DNA from: Pseudoips prasinana
Lineage: Eukaryota > Arthropoda > Insecta > Lepidoptera > Nolidae
Length of the DNA stretch: 64,000 nucleotides
Reading direction: 5' to 3'
NCBI GenBank assembly: GCA_951640165.1
Contig: OX621256.1
Span: 5,084,001-5,148,000, forward strand
Shown here piece after piece: positions 1 to 9,672 of the stretch. Both the position numbers and the translations under genes were made by a program. The notes under the pieces are model-generated. The model worked only from the letters and a program-made list of their open reading frames with translations. It ran no database searches and was not told the origin of the DNA. Positions within the stretch are counted from its first letter, which is position 1, and every line of letters starts with the position of its first letter.

Positions 1-369
1 ACTTGTTGGTGCCTGCACATCTAACGCCGCGCTCGCTCTTTAGCATCTAACGCGAGTGTGAGGGAGACCGAGCGACACGAAGTAAGTAAACGGTCTGGTA
101 CTTCTGAACGAAAAGAAGATTTTCATATGCTGTTCGAAACTGCGCCTTCTTTTTTTGTGACTTTTTTCTTTTGTGACAGAAACGAATCGGTGCAAAACCG
201 ACTTCACGTAGTCTTGTTTGCCCTACCCCTAGAGTGTAATGTAAGCCCGCGTAGGCGCGGAGGGGTGGGGCGGCCCGCGAGCTGCAGGAGTAGGTGGTTT
301 GAAGGCCCGCCGCCGCAGCTGAGGCTGGCCGGCGAAGCCGGCCAGCAAGCCGAAGCTGCGGTGGTGAGC

Positions 370-455
370 ATTAAAACCATCTGCGACGATAAGCGCGCGT
401 GGGGCCGCCCAAACCCCGCAGCGCCGGAGCCGTGACAGAAACAATGCTTGCTGCA
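370..455 (+). repeat. GC-rich module, copy 1
   Basis: About 86 bp that recur with few differences at 39017-39105, ending in GCTTGCTGCAT here. It closes a GC-rich block (about 240-440) that stands out from the AT-rich surroundings. ORFs run through the block on both strands but resemble no protein I know. It may be the end of a larger transposon whose body I cannot define. Confidence 0.6.
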
Positions 456-460
456 TAATA

Positions 461-884
461 ATTATCTTTATATTTAAGTTCTGTTATTGTTCCTAAACTT
501 CTACTTATCGTTTCTACACTTAGTTACCGCTCAGTGTGCATGTGTTTAGTGCATGTTAAGTAAGCACTTGATTATTTTTTTGTGTACTTAATTATATAAA
601 GATTACTGATTAAATTGGGTTTTATTTAGAATAAACGGCGTTCCTAAAAGTAAATTAGGTGATGGTTTTTCTTGAAAAAGTTTTATTAAGTTTGTTGAAC
701 TATAGAATTGTTAGATAACTATTTTAATAATAGTTATTCATTCAGTAAAACAGTTCTGCAAATATGATTAAACAGTATACTTAATTTGATTTAGTTAGTG
801 TGCATAATTAGTGTGCAAGTCAGTATTTTTGATATAACTTTGAAATATTTTGTTAGAAAAAAGGGAATATACAGATATCGATTT
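461..884. other. AT-rich stretch, nothing recognised
   Basis: No ORF of note, no terminal repeats and no copy of the repeat families seen elsewhere in the window. Confidence 0.5.
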
Positions 885-885
885 A

Positions 886-1016
886 AATACATGCCTTTAG
901 AAAATAACAATGCATATACATGTCAAATTTAAAATTTAGTGTATGTATTATGATTACAACATAATATTCTAATTCGGGTGTCTGAGGGTGTGCGTTAATT
1001 ATGTTACATGTTGTAT
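886..1016 (+). mobile_element. MITE M1, right-end fragment
   Basis: Matches the right third of the complete M1 copy at 3372-3770, including the terminus GTTACATGTTGTAT. The left end is absent. Confidence 0.7.
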
Positions 1017-1023
1017 GTTGTGA

Positions 1024-1200
1024 TTTATCTCAAAGAAAAATTCTTAGTATCAGACCGAAGTTATGGGAAGGCGGTAATACAACCCCGTGCCCCGGAGAGT
1101 ACGTAAAGGCGTCCTGAACCTCTTTCGGGTTGTGTCATTAGTAGTCACATCGAATCATGAGCGTGATGGAAAAGAAAGCGCTGCCGATATGCACACTTGT
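1024..1200 (+). mobile_element. SINE-A body fragment
   Basis: Decayed copy of the SINE-A body (segment from TTCTCAGCATCAG-like to TGCGCACACACTTGT-like). It lacks the tRNA-like head and the 3' end. It abuts the M1 fragment. Confidence 0.65.
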
Positions 1201-1327
1201 ATAATTATTTCGATCGATGTATATAATTTATTCATTTTATTTTGATTATTATTCTAATGGTTTTTATCATATATCTATGCATGTTTAATATTAATTTGGC
1301 AATTTTAAATATATTTTACTGTTTTTA

Positions 1328-2090
1328 GGGTCTGTTTCACAATGTCCAGATAAAGTGTCGGATAGCTAACTACCAAATAAACTGACAGATATGAGTTCTG
1401 GATAAAACACATTGCGTTTCACCACCACCTTCCCGATAAATTTGCAGATTATTTGCCAGATAGCTATTCGGCAGTTACTAATAGGTAGGTTTGGCAACGT
1501 CGCATTTTGTCGTTCCGTCTTACCAAACAGACAACCTATAAATACATTTCTTATGATAAACACACCTTAACATATCTTTTTACAATTTTTTTATGGTTAG
1601 CACTCTCAGGTTTGCATAAATATTTTCAAATTTATCTTGTAACAATTATTTTATCACAAGAAAATACATACATAATATAATTTTTTTTTGCGTGAAATTA
1701 AACGTACGAAAGTCAAATAAATAGACGTCACATGTTAATGTCAACAAATGTTTGTTGCGGTGTTTCGGTGGTGTTTTTCTTAGCGGTGTCGGATTTATGC
1801 GCGGTTCACGATCAAATAACTCATCAATTTCGTCTTCAATAGTATCAAATTTTACCATTTTATTCCAACAATAAACACCACCGAAATAAGCATCGAATGA
1901 CATCTGTCAGATATCTTATCCATCAGTTAACTTTGCTATCTGAAGCTTGATCTGACCAATAGTTAACTTGGCAGTTTATTTGCCAGTTAGCACAATTCAT
2001 GGATTGTGAAACGCAAACGATGTCTTTATTCGATAGATAAGTTGCAAGTAGCTTATTCGGGACTTTACCTGGACATTGTGAAACAGGCCC
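1328..2090. mobile_element. Harbinger-like DNA transposon, non-autonomous
   Basis: The termini are inverted: GGGTCTGTTTCACAATGTCC on the left and the complement of GGGCCTGTTTCACAATGTCC on the right, with the match extending to about 28 bp. TTA flanks both ends (1325-1327 and 2091-2093). A 3-bp TWA-type duplication with GGG-starting TIRs is characteristic of the PIF/Harbinger superfamily. At 763 bp it is too short for an intact transposase. An 85-codon minus-strand ORF at 1646-1903 with an acidic N-terminal stretch might be a nuclease-gene remnant, but this is weak. Confidence 0.75.
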
Positions 2091-2151
2091 TTAAATTTGT
2101 ATATTGTTTTTATGTTTCACATTTATACATAATTATGAACATCATTCCATT

Positions 2152-2319
2152 TATCACGATCCTTGCACACCTTTTTCGCCTCATTTATTCATGTCATTAT
2201 ATTCTTCATACATGCTCACCGGTTAAGGGTGAATGGTTCAACTGGAAGGGAATGACCTCGTAGAACATTATCTGACCAAATCGGAGACGTTCTTAAGAAA
2301 GGGCAGGTCAGAAGTACCC
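2152..2319. pseudogene. RTE-like RT C-terminal fragment, strand-switched
   Basis: Bases 2152-2225 match the minus-strand LINE fragment at 19070-19140. From about 2226 the same gene region continues on the plus strand (reading resembles DQIGDVLKKGQVRS). The remnant flips orientation at the GGTTAAGG junction, so it is a small inversion or fold-back of a decayed LINE. Confidence 0.6.
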
Positions 2320-2344
2320 CTCATATTTATATATCCTACTTCCT

Positions 2345-2514
2345 TCCTACTAACATTATAAAGGCGAAAGTTTGTGACTGTGTGAGTGTGTATGTTTGTT
2401 ACTTCTTCACGTCTAAACTGCTGGAGCGATTTTAATAAAATTTGGTATGGAGTTAGATGACAACCTGGATTAACACATAGGGTAAAACCGCGGGGCACAG
2501 CTAATATCATTATA
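2345..2514 (+). mobile_element. Non-autonomous Helitron (Lep1-like)
   Basis: Starts TCCTACTAACATTATAAAGG and ends with the hairpin-like GGTAAAACCGCGGGGCACAG followed by CTAA and T. A 5' TC, a 3' subterminal GC hairpin and CTRR are Helitron hallmarks. The ~175-bp body matches copies at 4664, 33169 and 60039. Confidence 0.8.
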
Positions 2515-2891
2515 TGTTTCGCAAAGATGACTAGTTTCCATTGAACCACTTGAGGATGTTATTATTTTAAGTGGCTAACCAAGATTTAATTTAGTACCGT
2601 ACAACGTTTTTAGGTCACAAAGTTAGCGAAGTAACTGAACACAAAATATTACTCTTCCAACCACATAGTAATCCAGGTACACTTTAGTGCACACACAAGG
2701 ATAGAAGTGTAACAAGAATAAAATGTTTTGCTTTTAAATACAATAATAATTAGCTGTTTTATCGGATAACAGTGATCTCTGTCCCGTGTCATTTCGCAGC
2801 TTCGATTACCGCGCAGAACAACTTTTATGACCCATAAACCGCTACACCTGCTCTACTATGAACCACTGATGCATAAACGTAACACCGCCCT

Positions 2892-3135
2892 GGGGCTCTA
2901 CCGGCTAAGTCGCCGAACATCGATTTCTTAAATGGCCTTCAAATAAATAAAGGTTAAAAATGACTTAATCAATCGTTAAATCGGCTTCCATGAGCACATG
3001 TGACGTCATAAATGGTCCGGAATCGATTGTCAACGTTGAAGTCGATTTAACGATTGATTAAGTCATTTATAACCTTGATTTATTTGAACGTCATTTAAGT
3101 AATCGATGTTCGGTGACTTAGCCGGTAGAGCCCCT
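2892..3135. mobile_element. Palindromic MITE P, copy 1
   Basis: Near-palindromic over its whole ~244 bp. It begins GGGGCTCTACCGGCTAAG and ends with the complement, and the arms meet near GAGCACATGTGACGTCA. Three other copies are at 35211, 38165 and 55308. No coding capacity. Confidence 0.9.
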
Positions 3136-3341
3136 GGGCCAATACTTCTTGCAAGACGATGTTATCGATACTCCTGCCAAAAAGATTCTGCAATTTATCT
3201 ATGTTGCAGGGTTAGACAGGGAAGTTTAGTTGGAGCGGCGAGCACAATAGTTCATCACTGGACGCAGTGTTACCAGGACCTCTGGGGACTGGAAATAGCC
3301 GCCACCAGAAGAATAAGAATAAAACCCTTAAATAGTTGTCC

Positions 3342-3838
3342 TGAGTCTGGATGTACTTTGTGTCTATCAGGTATACAACATGTAACTTAATTAACGCACA
3401 TCCTGAAAATTGTTTGTTCAGAATCGTTTACTGAATCGATTTATATCATTTTAATATAGGTAATTTTTTTTCCAAAATAATTAAAACTACGGAAATTATT
3501 GTCATATTAACCCTAAACAGTCAAAATAAATGGAAATGGACCGTAAGTTAAATAATAAGACTTTTAAAATTGCAGGTTTATTTGTATTCATATAAATTCC
3601 ATCATTCAATACAAAATAAAGAAAAATAAACTTTATTCCAAGAAACTAATTGGTAAATAACAATGCATATACATGTTAAATTAAAAATTCAGTGTATTTA
3701 TTATGCTTACAACATAATATTCTAATTGGGGTGTCTGAGGGTGTGCGTTAATTACGTTACATGTTGTATATTTGTAAAGTAGCCAGCGACACAAGGATTC
3801 ATTTCCCTAATGCGCGCGTTGTCTTATAAATAACAAGG
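3342..3838 (+). mobile_element. SINE-C 3' part, interrupted by MITE M1
   Basis: Bases 3342-3371 and 3771-3838 together match the SINE-C body (compare 17283-17384 and the complement of 42555-42690). M1 lies between them. The ~205 bp upstream to the P MITE were not recognised. Confidence 0.7.
3372..3770. mobile_element. MITE M1, complete copy
   Basis: 399 bp with ~30-bp TIRs: TATACAACATGTAACTTAAT on the left, with the same sequence (one change) inverted on the right. It is inserted in SINE-C with a TA-type flank. Other copies are at 886-1016 (partial) and 48449-48856. Confidence 0.85.
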
Positions 3839-3890
3839 TAGAGTCGGACTCGCGCACGAAGGGCTCCATTCTAAAGACGAAAGATAGTGA

Positions 3891-4289
3891 GGCTGAGATC
3901 TATAGAGCGTACTTAGACTTTGCTCAAACTTTACTTACGTAAAACTTTGCTAAGTGTATGCTAAGCATAAGCTTAGCATACACTTAGCAAAGTTCTATAG
4001 AGCGTACGAGACGATACGTATAGAGCGTAGAGATCTATAGAGCGTACTTAGACTTTGCTCAGACTTTACTTAGACAGAAGTTAATGCATGTAACGAAATT
4101 ACAATTGGTGTTTTGACTTTGTCTGTCTTAGTTTATGCTAAGCATAATCCTAACGTCAAAAAGTCTATAAATACCAAATCAAAGTTTATACTTTCAAGTC
4201 AAAACACCAATTGTAATTTCGTTACATGCATTAACTTCTGTCTAAGTAAAGCCTGAGCAAAGTCTAAGTACGCTCTATGGATCTCAGCC
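3891..4289. mobile_element. Fold-back MITE with TGA duplication
   Basis: Ends GGCTGAGATC and GATCTCAGCC, flanked by TGA at 3888-3890 and 4290-4292. Inverted arms of ~90 bp lie at 4030-4121 and 4195-4285. The left arm's start is repeated at 3892-3937, and beside it sits a perfect 24-bp-arm hairpin (3943-3966 with 3971-3994, loop ATAA). The extra hairpin suggests an internal rearrangement. Confidence 0.75.
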
Positions 4290-4351
4290 TGAGTGTCTAT
4301 GTTTGTTACTCTTTCACGCAAATACTACCGGACCGATTCTAATGAAACTTT

Positions 4352-4635
4352 GTAGTGACAAAATAAAAATAAATAAAATAAAAAAGGTTTTTATTCACGT
4401 AGACTTTAAAAAAGCGCTTGTAAATAGTCAGGACATGTTTGTAGTAATACAGTTATTATTTCCAGTTACATATTACAGATATTTAGGTACACGGAATGTT
4501 AAAATATTTATACAATTTATTTTATAATGGTAGTGACATTTAGCTAGCTTGTATTAAGTTATTGTCAAGGAGATTATGTTTAGTTGAAGTTTATAATATT
4601 ATGTATTGAAATTTATATTTTACTACATATTGTCT
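4352..4635 (-). mobile_element. Repeat X (LINE 3'-end-like), copy 1
   Basis: Complement ends GTGAATAAAAACCTTTTTTA plus a T/A-rich tail. The family has eight copies here, all sharing this end, so it is probably a LINE 3' UTR or LINE-mobilised SINE with a TTTTA-type tail. Confidence 0.75.
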
Positions 4636-4663
4636 GATATAGTTTATATATCCGAATAACACA

Positions 4664-4840
4664 TCACCCTAATATTATAAAGGCAACAGTTTGTGAGTGT
4701 GTATGTTTGTTACTTCTTCACGTCTAAACGGCTGGAGCGATTTTAATAAAATTTGGTATGGAGTTAGCTAACACCCTGGATTAACACATAGGCTATAATG
4801 TATAAAGTTTAACGCGGGTAGAACCGCGGGGCACAGCTAG
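4664..4840 (+). mobile_element. Inner Helitron inserted at A^T in the outer Helitron
   Basis: 5' TCACCCTAATATTATAAAGG and 3' CGCGGGGCACAG then CTAG. The preceding base is A (4663) and the following base is T (4841). Joining the flanks restores the outer Helitron's ACACATAGGCTATAA, with no target duplication, exactly as for Helitron insertion. Confidence 0.85.
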
Positions 4841-5078
4841 TAGGCTATAATTTATAAAGATTAACACGGGTAAAACCGCGGGGCACGGCTAGTTACGCAG
4901 TTAGAACCTATATAACGGCAATATTTTATTTGAATAGTTTTAAATTATTGAATATTTTATTTTTGAAGTGAATAGGTATATAACTAAATATTGTGTGAAT
5001 ATTTCAAGCGTCTACACGTTGTCGTTATCAATATCGAGCAAAAACGAGCAACAATATCACGTTTGTTGTTATACGACT

Positions 5079-5361
5079 GCCTCGTTGGTCTAGCGGTAGC
5101 GTGTTCACCCGCAGAAAACGAGGTCCTGGGTTCAAATCCCGGGTCGGGCCAAAAGTGATTTTGGGACTTTTCTGTAAAAAGAATAAATTCTCAGCATCAG
5201 CCCGAAGTCTGAGAGTTGGCGGTATTATACCCCGTGCCTTGGAGAGCACGTAAAGCCGTCGGTCCTGTACCTGACCTCTTTCCGGTCGTGTCGCTAGGCG
5301 TCCCATCGGATTATGAGAGTGATGGAATAGAAAGTGTTCCTGTGTTTGCACGCACACTTAA
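5079..5361 (+). mobile_element. SINE-A, left part (split by LINE-c)
   Basis: tRNA-like head with A-box TGGTCTAGCGGTAGCG and B-box GGGTTCAAATCCCGGGTC, then the SINE-A body to CGCACACTTAA. The 3' part resumes at 14731. ACACTTAA occurs at 5354-5361 and again at 14723-14730. Confidence 0.9.
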
Positions 5362-5795
5362 ACTCAAACTCAAACTCATTTATTCGTGTAAGTTTTGGTA
5401 ATACAGGGTCTTAAAATAAACATAGTTCCTCAAAAAATCTGCCAAAAAGGCGTACACGTTTGCTTTGATATTATACAATCTATACAATAATTTACTATAC
5501 ATTTTATTTTAAATTACATAAATTTGTACTCTGGAATTACATTATTATCAAATCTATCTATCATTCAATATATTAAAATATCATATTAAGTGGCACCAAG
5601 TTTAATGCCATATTATGGTTAAAAAAAAGTAATATGTCAAAGACTTAAATATTAAATTTGTCATGAAGAATTAAATATGTCAAAATGAAATTAAATTTGA
5701 AACCCGTACAGGTCGATTAGGTGTCCTTAAATACAATGTCAAGAAAACAAAATACAACATGTCATTGAATACAAATAGCTATTAGTAAATACATC

Positions 5796-6413
5796 TTAAA
5801 TGTCATCAACTAGGAATTCGGTAATGGTATAATAGCACTTTTCAATAAGCATTATTCTTAGTTTATGTTTGAAACTAGCAAGCGGTAAATCTTTTATTAC
5901 ATTAGGTACTTTATTGAAAATCTTAGGTGCCATACAAAATATGCTTTTGTGCATAAGTGCGGTTTTTGCAGGTCGGAAACATAGCTCATGTCTATGTATT
6001 TGTCTTGTAGGCTTTAACCTTTGCTCAGAAGTTTTTTTAAATAAGTGAATGTTGTTTTTCACGAACAAAGCCGTCTCAAAGATGTACAAGCAGGGTAGTG
6101 TTAAGATTTTCAGTGACGAAAAATATGGTTTGCAACTGTCAGTCTGTTTCAATTTGCATATAGATCTAATGCATTTTTTTTGAGCTTTGAATATTAATTC
6201 ATTTTCACTGGAGTTGCCCCAGAAGATTATGCCATAACGTATTATTGAGTCAACGTACCCATAATAAGCGGTGATAACCGCAGGCTGATCTACAATTTTT
6301 CCTATTTTATATAATGCAAATGCAAATTTATTAACTTTCATTACTAACACCGATATATGTTCTTTCCATGTAAGTTGGCTGTCGAAAGTGAGGCCTAAAA
6401 ATTTAGTATTTTT
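5796..6413 (-). pseudogene. LINE-c ORF2, C-terminal RT/thumb part
   Basis: Reads FLGLTFDSQLTWKEH, the conserved segment after the RT palm, then the LINE C-terminal domain (RYGIIFWGNS, FNKVPNVIKDLP), stopping at 5796. Its first codons (6413 downward) continue in frame from the RT piece that ends at 10684 once LINE-b and one TACTT are removed. That identifies it as the tail of LINE-c rather than a separate element. Confidence 0.85.
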
Positions 6414-6658
6414 TACTTAAAATTAAAAAAAAAATTTAAAACATTTATTACATAATTTATAATATTATTAATAACTACTATCCGCCAAACTGCACAGCAG
6501 TTTGTTGGCAGAAAGATCACTCCCTTATTAAGTAGCGTTATGGTTATTATAGCACTATACACATATTTAAGCCTTACGGCTAAAGGTACACAATAAATAG
6601 GTTACAAATTACGAGGCAGGTTCCTTACATCATTAGTGGAATAGCCAATATGAATTAG

Positions 6659-9622
6659 TTATTCCACCAATGTTGCAATAAACCTTTTTAGGTAGAATTC
6701 TCTACACTTATATTTAAAAACAGTCTTAGAAAATATTTCAGTTGATAGGTCTGCTGGAAGTTCATTATAAATGGACGGAACCAAGTATTTCCTAGTTCTT
6801 TGGCCATAATTATTGTTGGACCAAGGGACACTATATTCCCTTTTACGTCTATTTGAGCGTGATATGGTTTTTACATTTTTAAAATTCTCGCTTGTATACT
6901 GTTCCACTGCAATTGACCACCGCACTTTCTCGTGGACCGGGAGCAGTTTGCATTCTGAGAATAATTTATCATAGTTGGACCGACAGGCGTTCTTTGTGTT
7001 TTGATTTACTAGGGTTTTCATGAATCTTATTTGTAACATTTTGATTTTATCCAAGTATGATTTAAACGTACGTCCATAACAACTCAATGCATAAGAGATA
7101 ATCGAGTCCGCTAATGCGTAGTATACAGTATACAAAATGGCTTTATTTGTGAAGAACTTAAGATGATGGAATTTTACAAGTACTGATCTTAATTTATCAC
7201 ATACTACATCGACATGATTTCGCCATGTGAAGGATTTGTCAGTAATTAAACCTAAGTACTTGTATTCCTCCACCACCTCAAGTTCCCCACAAGAACACCT
7301 GCTGGCCTTATCGTGTAAACAGTCGTAGTCGTGCCCCAGTATGCGGGGCGCGCCTGTTATATTTTTATTATATGGTGAATATATATGCATACATTTTGTC
7401 TTTCTTATGTTGATAATAATGCCATTGTCGTGAGCCCACTTAATGATACTATTTAAATCATTTTGCACATTTTCTTCTATAACTTTTAAATCCCGACCAG
7501 AGTATATCAAGCAGGTATCATCTGCGTACATATATATTCGACAGTTTTTGACAACGTTACACATACTGTTGACATGCATTATATAGCCCACCGGACCAAA
7601 TACGGACCCGGTCGGAACGCCACAAGTGACGTCAGCACTATCACCCGTCACGCCTCCAACCGCAGTTAGCATCGCGGGCCCCGTCAGATATGCCTCTAAC
7701 CACTTATTGACGGGGCCTCGTATGCCGCATTCATCCATGGCTTGAAGCAGCTGGTGGTGGCCCAGAGTATCAAAAGCTTTTTTGAAATCTATGTAGACCA
7801 CCACCACCTGCTTCTTGTCATCCAAACTGCAGTTAATTGCGTCCACAAAGTGCGCGAGTGCCGTAGTCGTACTTCGGCCACGCCTAAAGCCGTGTTGAGC
7901 GTTGTTTAAAATGTTAAATTTTTCAAGAAAGCCACTTATTTGCCCAATGATATATTTCTCAACAATTTTATTTATGGCCGACAAAATTGCAATAGGCCTA
8001 TAGTTAGTATAATCACTATGCGAACCTTGTTTGTAAATAGGTCTAATTATTGCTGTTTTTAGTTTGCATGGATATACCCCTCTGTCTACACACATATTTA
8101 TAAATAACGCAATAACAGGGCTTAATTTATTTTTTATTAACTTAATGTCTCGTACACGAATCTTGTCAATACCGGGCGACTTTGAGCAACTTAAATTGTC
8201 TATAATTTTGTTAATGCATCCCGGACTCGCCTTTTTATACCTCATCGATAAGGCGCACTCTTTAACATAATCAGACCTATTTAAAAACTTTGTATCGCAT
8301 TTATGTTTAATATCTATAATTTCCTTAGTAAATACAGAAGAAAAAGTGTTACAAATGTTTATTAACGAATCAGTTTTTCCTAAATATTTTTTTATAGCCT
8401 CATCAACGCTTAACTTTCTTTGGCCTGTCCACCCATTTATCTTTGCCCAAATCTTTTTTAAGTTTTTTCCACATTTTACAATTTCATTTCTTCTATATTC
8501 GTTTTTGGCAGAATTTATGCATTTGTTTACTTTATTTCTATATTTTGTATAATTAAGACGTCTATTCATATCTTCCGGTTTGTTTTTCCAAAAGCGAAAT
8601 AATCTATCCCGACATGAAATCATGGCTTTCAACTTATTATTTAGCCATGGTTTAGTTATTCTTTTTTTACGATTGTTAAGAGTTATTGTAGAACTATCAT
8701 AAATTCTACCGAAAACATCACATATTTTGTCATACAAGATCAAAGGACACTTACAGTTCATTAGCTCCTCCCATGGATAATCAACCAATTTTTTTTCTAC
8801 CAACCTGTCACTAGTTATCGTACGATTATTATTATTACACGGAGGTTCACTCTTATCACATGCTATTTGCACACCGACTAAGTAATGGTCCGACACATGA
8901 CATGTCAATACATATGACGAAGTTATCGCCTGAGATCGAACCCACACGTGGTCGAGACACGACCGCACCACATTGCCACTGAGCACTACTTCGCGTGTGA
9001 TATCCGTTATCGCGCACTGCATACCTAACTCACACATAACATCTTTATAGCGAGTAGCCGCACTTCCGAGGTTGTCGCCGAGAAGGTGTATATTCGTATC
9101 GCCGATGAATATGACGTCACAGACTATAGGTATGTTTTGGATCAGCCGCTGGATGTCGTCGACGAAGCCATGCTTATTTGTGTGAGGTGGTCTATACAAA
9201 GCTATTATATGTATTGGACTACAGGCGTCCTGCATCAGCTGACCGTGTATAATCTCAGACGTATTGGTATTAACATTTGTCGACTCAAAGTTGTATTTTT
9301 TCTTAATATATATGAGAATACCTCCTCCTCTCTGGTTTTCTCTTGAGTTGATGTACGTATCGTAGCCATCCAGTTGGTACAAGGGCAGCTCACTTCTTTG
9401 TATGTTAATCTCCGTCAATATAATAATATCAAGATTCTGCAAACAGCTATTTATGATCAACGAAAACTCATTAAAATGTTTACGTAAAGAACGTATATTT
9501 AAATGTATTATATTTAGATTATGTTGTTTCTTTTGAATTTCGTCACTCCATGTCTTAGCGTTTAGGTACCTTTTATAGCTTATACTAGATTGAACAGCTG
9601 ATAGTTGGTCGTCGAATGTGAG
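6659..9622 (-). CDS. LINE-b ORF2: endonuclease-reverse transcriptase
   Basis: Up to 987 aa. The APE-type endonuclease has HLNIRS, LTEIN, RGGGILIYI, the catalytic GDTN and SDH. The RT has NYRPIAILS, HGFRRGRSTT, YIDFKKAFD, GVPTGSVFGP and the catalytic YADD, then FLGL-type thumb and C-terminal domains. The frame is open from 9622. An in-frame ATG at 9632-9634 is followed by TAA at 9623-9625, a stop at codon 4, so the true start is unclear. The usual Q in GVPQGSxLGP is T here. The product would nick target DNA and reverse-transcribe LINE RNA. It is otherwise uninterrupted, so a fairly recent copy. Confidence 0.9.
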   Translation of the reverse strand, partial: LTFDDQLSAVQSSISYKRYLNAKTWSDEIQKKQHNLNIIHLNIRSLRKHFNEFSLIINSCLQNLDIIILTEINIQRSELPLYQLDGYDTYINSRENQRGGGILIYIKKKYNFESTNVNTNTSEIIHGQLMQDACSPIHIIALYRPPHTNKHGFVDDIQRLIQNIPIVCDVIFIGDTNIHLLGDNLGSAATRYKDVMCELGMQCAITDITREVVLSGNVVRSCLDHVWVRSQAITSSYVLTCHVSDHYLVGVQIACDKSEPPCNNNNRTITSDRLVEKKLVDYPWEELMNCKCPLILYDKICDVFGRIYDSSTITLNNRKKRITKPWLNNKLKAMISCRDRLFRFWKNKPEDMNRRLNYTKYRNKVNKCINSAKNEYRRNEIVKCGKNLKKIWAKINGWTGQRKLSVDEAIKKYLGKTDSLINICNTFSSVFTKEIIDIKHKCDTKFLNRSDYVKECALSMRYKKASPGCINKIIDNLSCSKSPGIDKIRVRDIKLIKNKLSPVIALFINMCVDRGVYPCKLKTAIIRPIYKQGSHSDYTNYRPIAILSAINKIVEKYIIGQISGFLEKFNILNNAQHGFRRGRSTTTALAHFVDAINCSLDDKKQVVVVYIDFKKAFDTLGHHQLLQAMDECGIRGPVNKWLEAYLTGPAMLTAVGGVTGDSADVTCGVPTGSVFGPVGYIMHVNSMCNVVKNCRIYMYADDTCLIYSGRDLKVIEENVQNDLNSIIKWAHDNGIIINIRKTKCMHIYSPYNKNITGAPRILGHDYDCLHDKASRCSCGELEVVEEYKYLGLITDKSFTWRNHVDVVCDKLRSVLVKFHHLKFFTNKAILYTVYYALADSIISYALSCYGRTFKSYLDKIKMLQIRFMKTLVNQNTKNACRSNYDKLFSECKLLPVHEKVRWSIAVEQYTSENFKNVKTISRSNRRKREYSVPWSNNNYGQRTRKYLVPSIYNELPADLSTEIFSKTVFKYKCREFYLKRFIATLVE

Positions 9623-9672
9623 TTATAATAACATTATATAAGGTCATCCCGTCTGTAAATAAGTGTCCGCCG

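Larger units (their letters stand above)
3868..4892 (+). mobile_element. Outer Helitron carrying three nested insertions
   Basis: Pieces 3868-3890, 4293-4351, 4636-4663 and 4841-4892 reassemble one Lep1-like Helitron: 5' TTCTAAAGACGAAAG, 3' CGCGGGGCACGG then CTAG. The gaps are a MITE (3891-4289), an X repeat on the minus strand (4352-4635) and a second Helitron (4664-4840). Confidence 0.75.

Noticed and set aside
58..456. Overlapping ORFs of 125 and 75 codons on opposite strands in the GC-rich start
   Set aside because: They are open because the block is GC-rich and poor in stops. Part of the block is a dispersed repeat, and neither translation resembles a known protein.
5079..5150. tRNA gene (A and B boxes, GGTTCAAATCC)
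   Set aside because: Continues into the conserved SINE-A body and is repeated elsewhere with the same body; acceptor pairing is poor.
8064..8552. Plus-strand ORFs inside LINE-b ORF2
   Set aside because: Antisense shadows of a clearly coding minus-strand frame.
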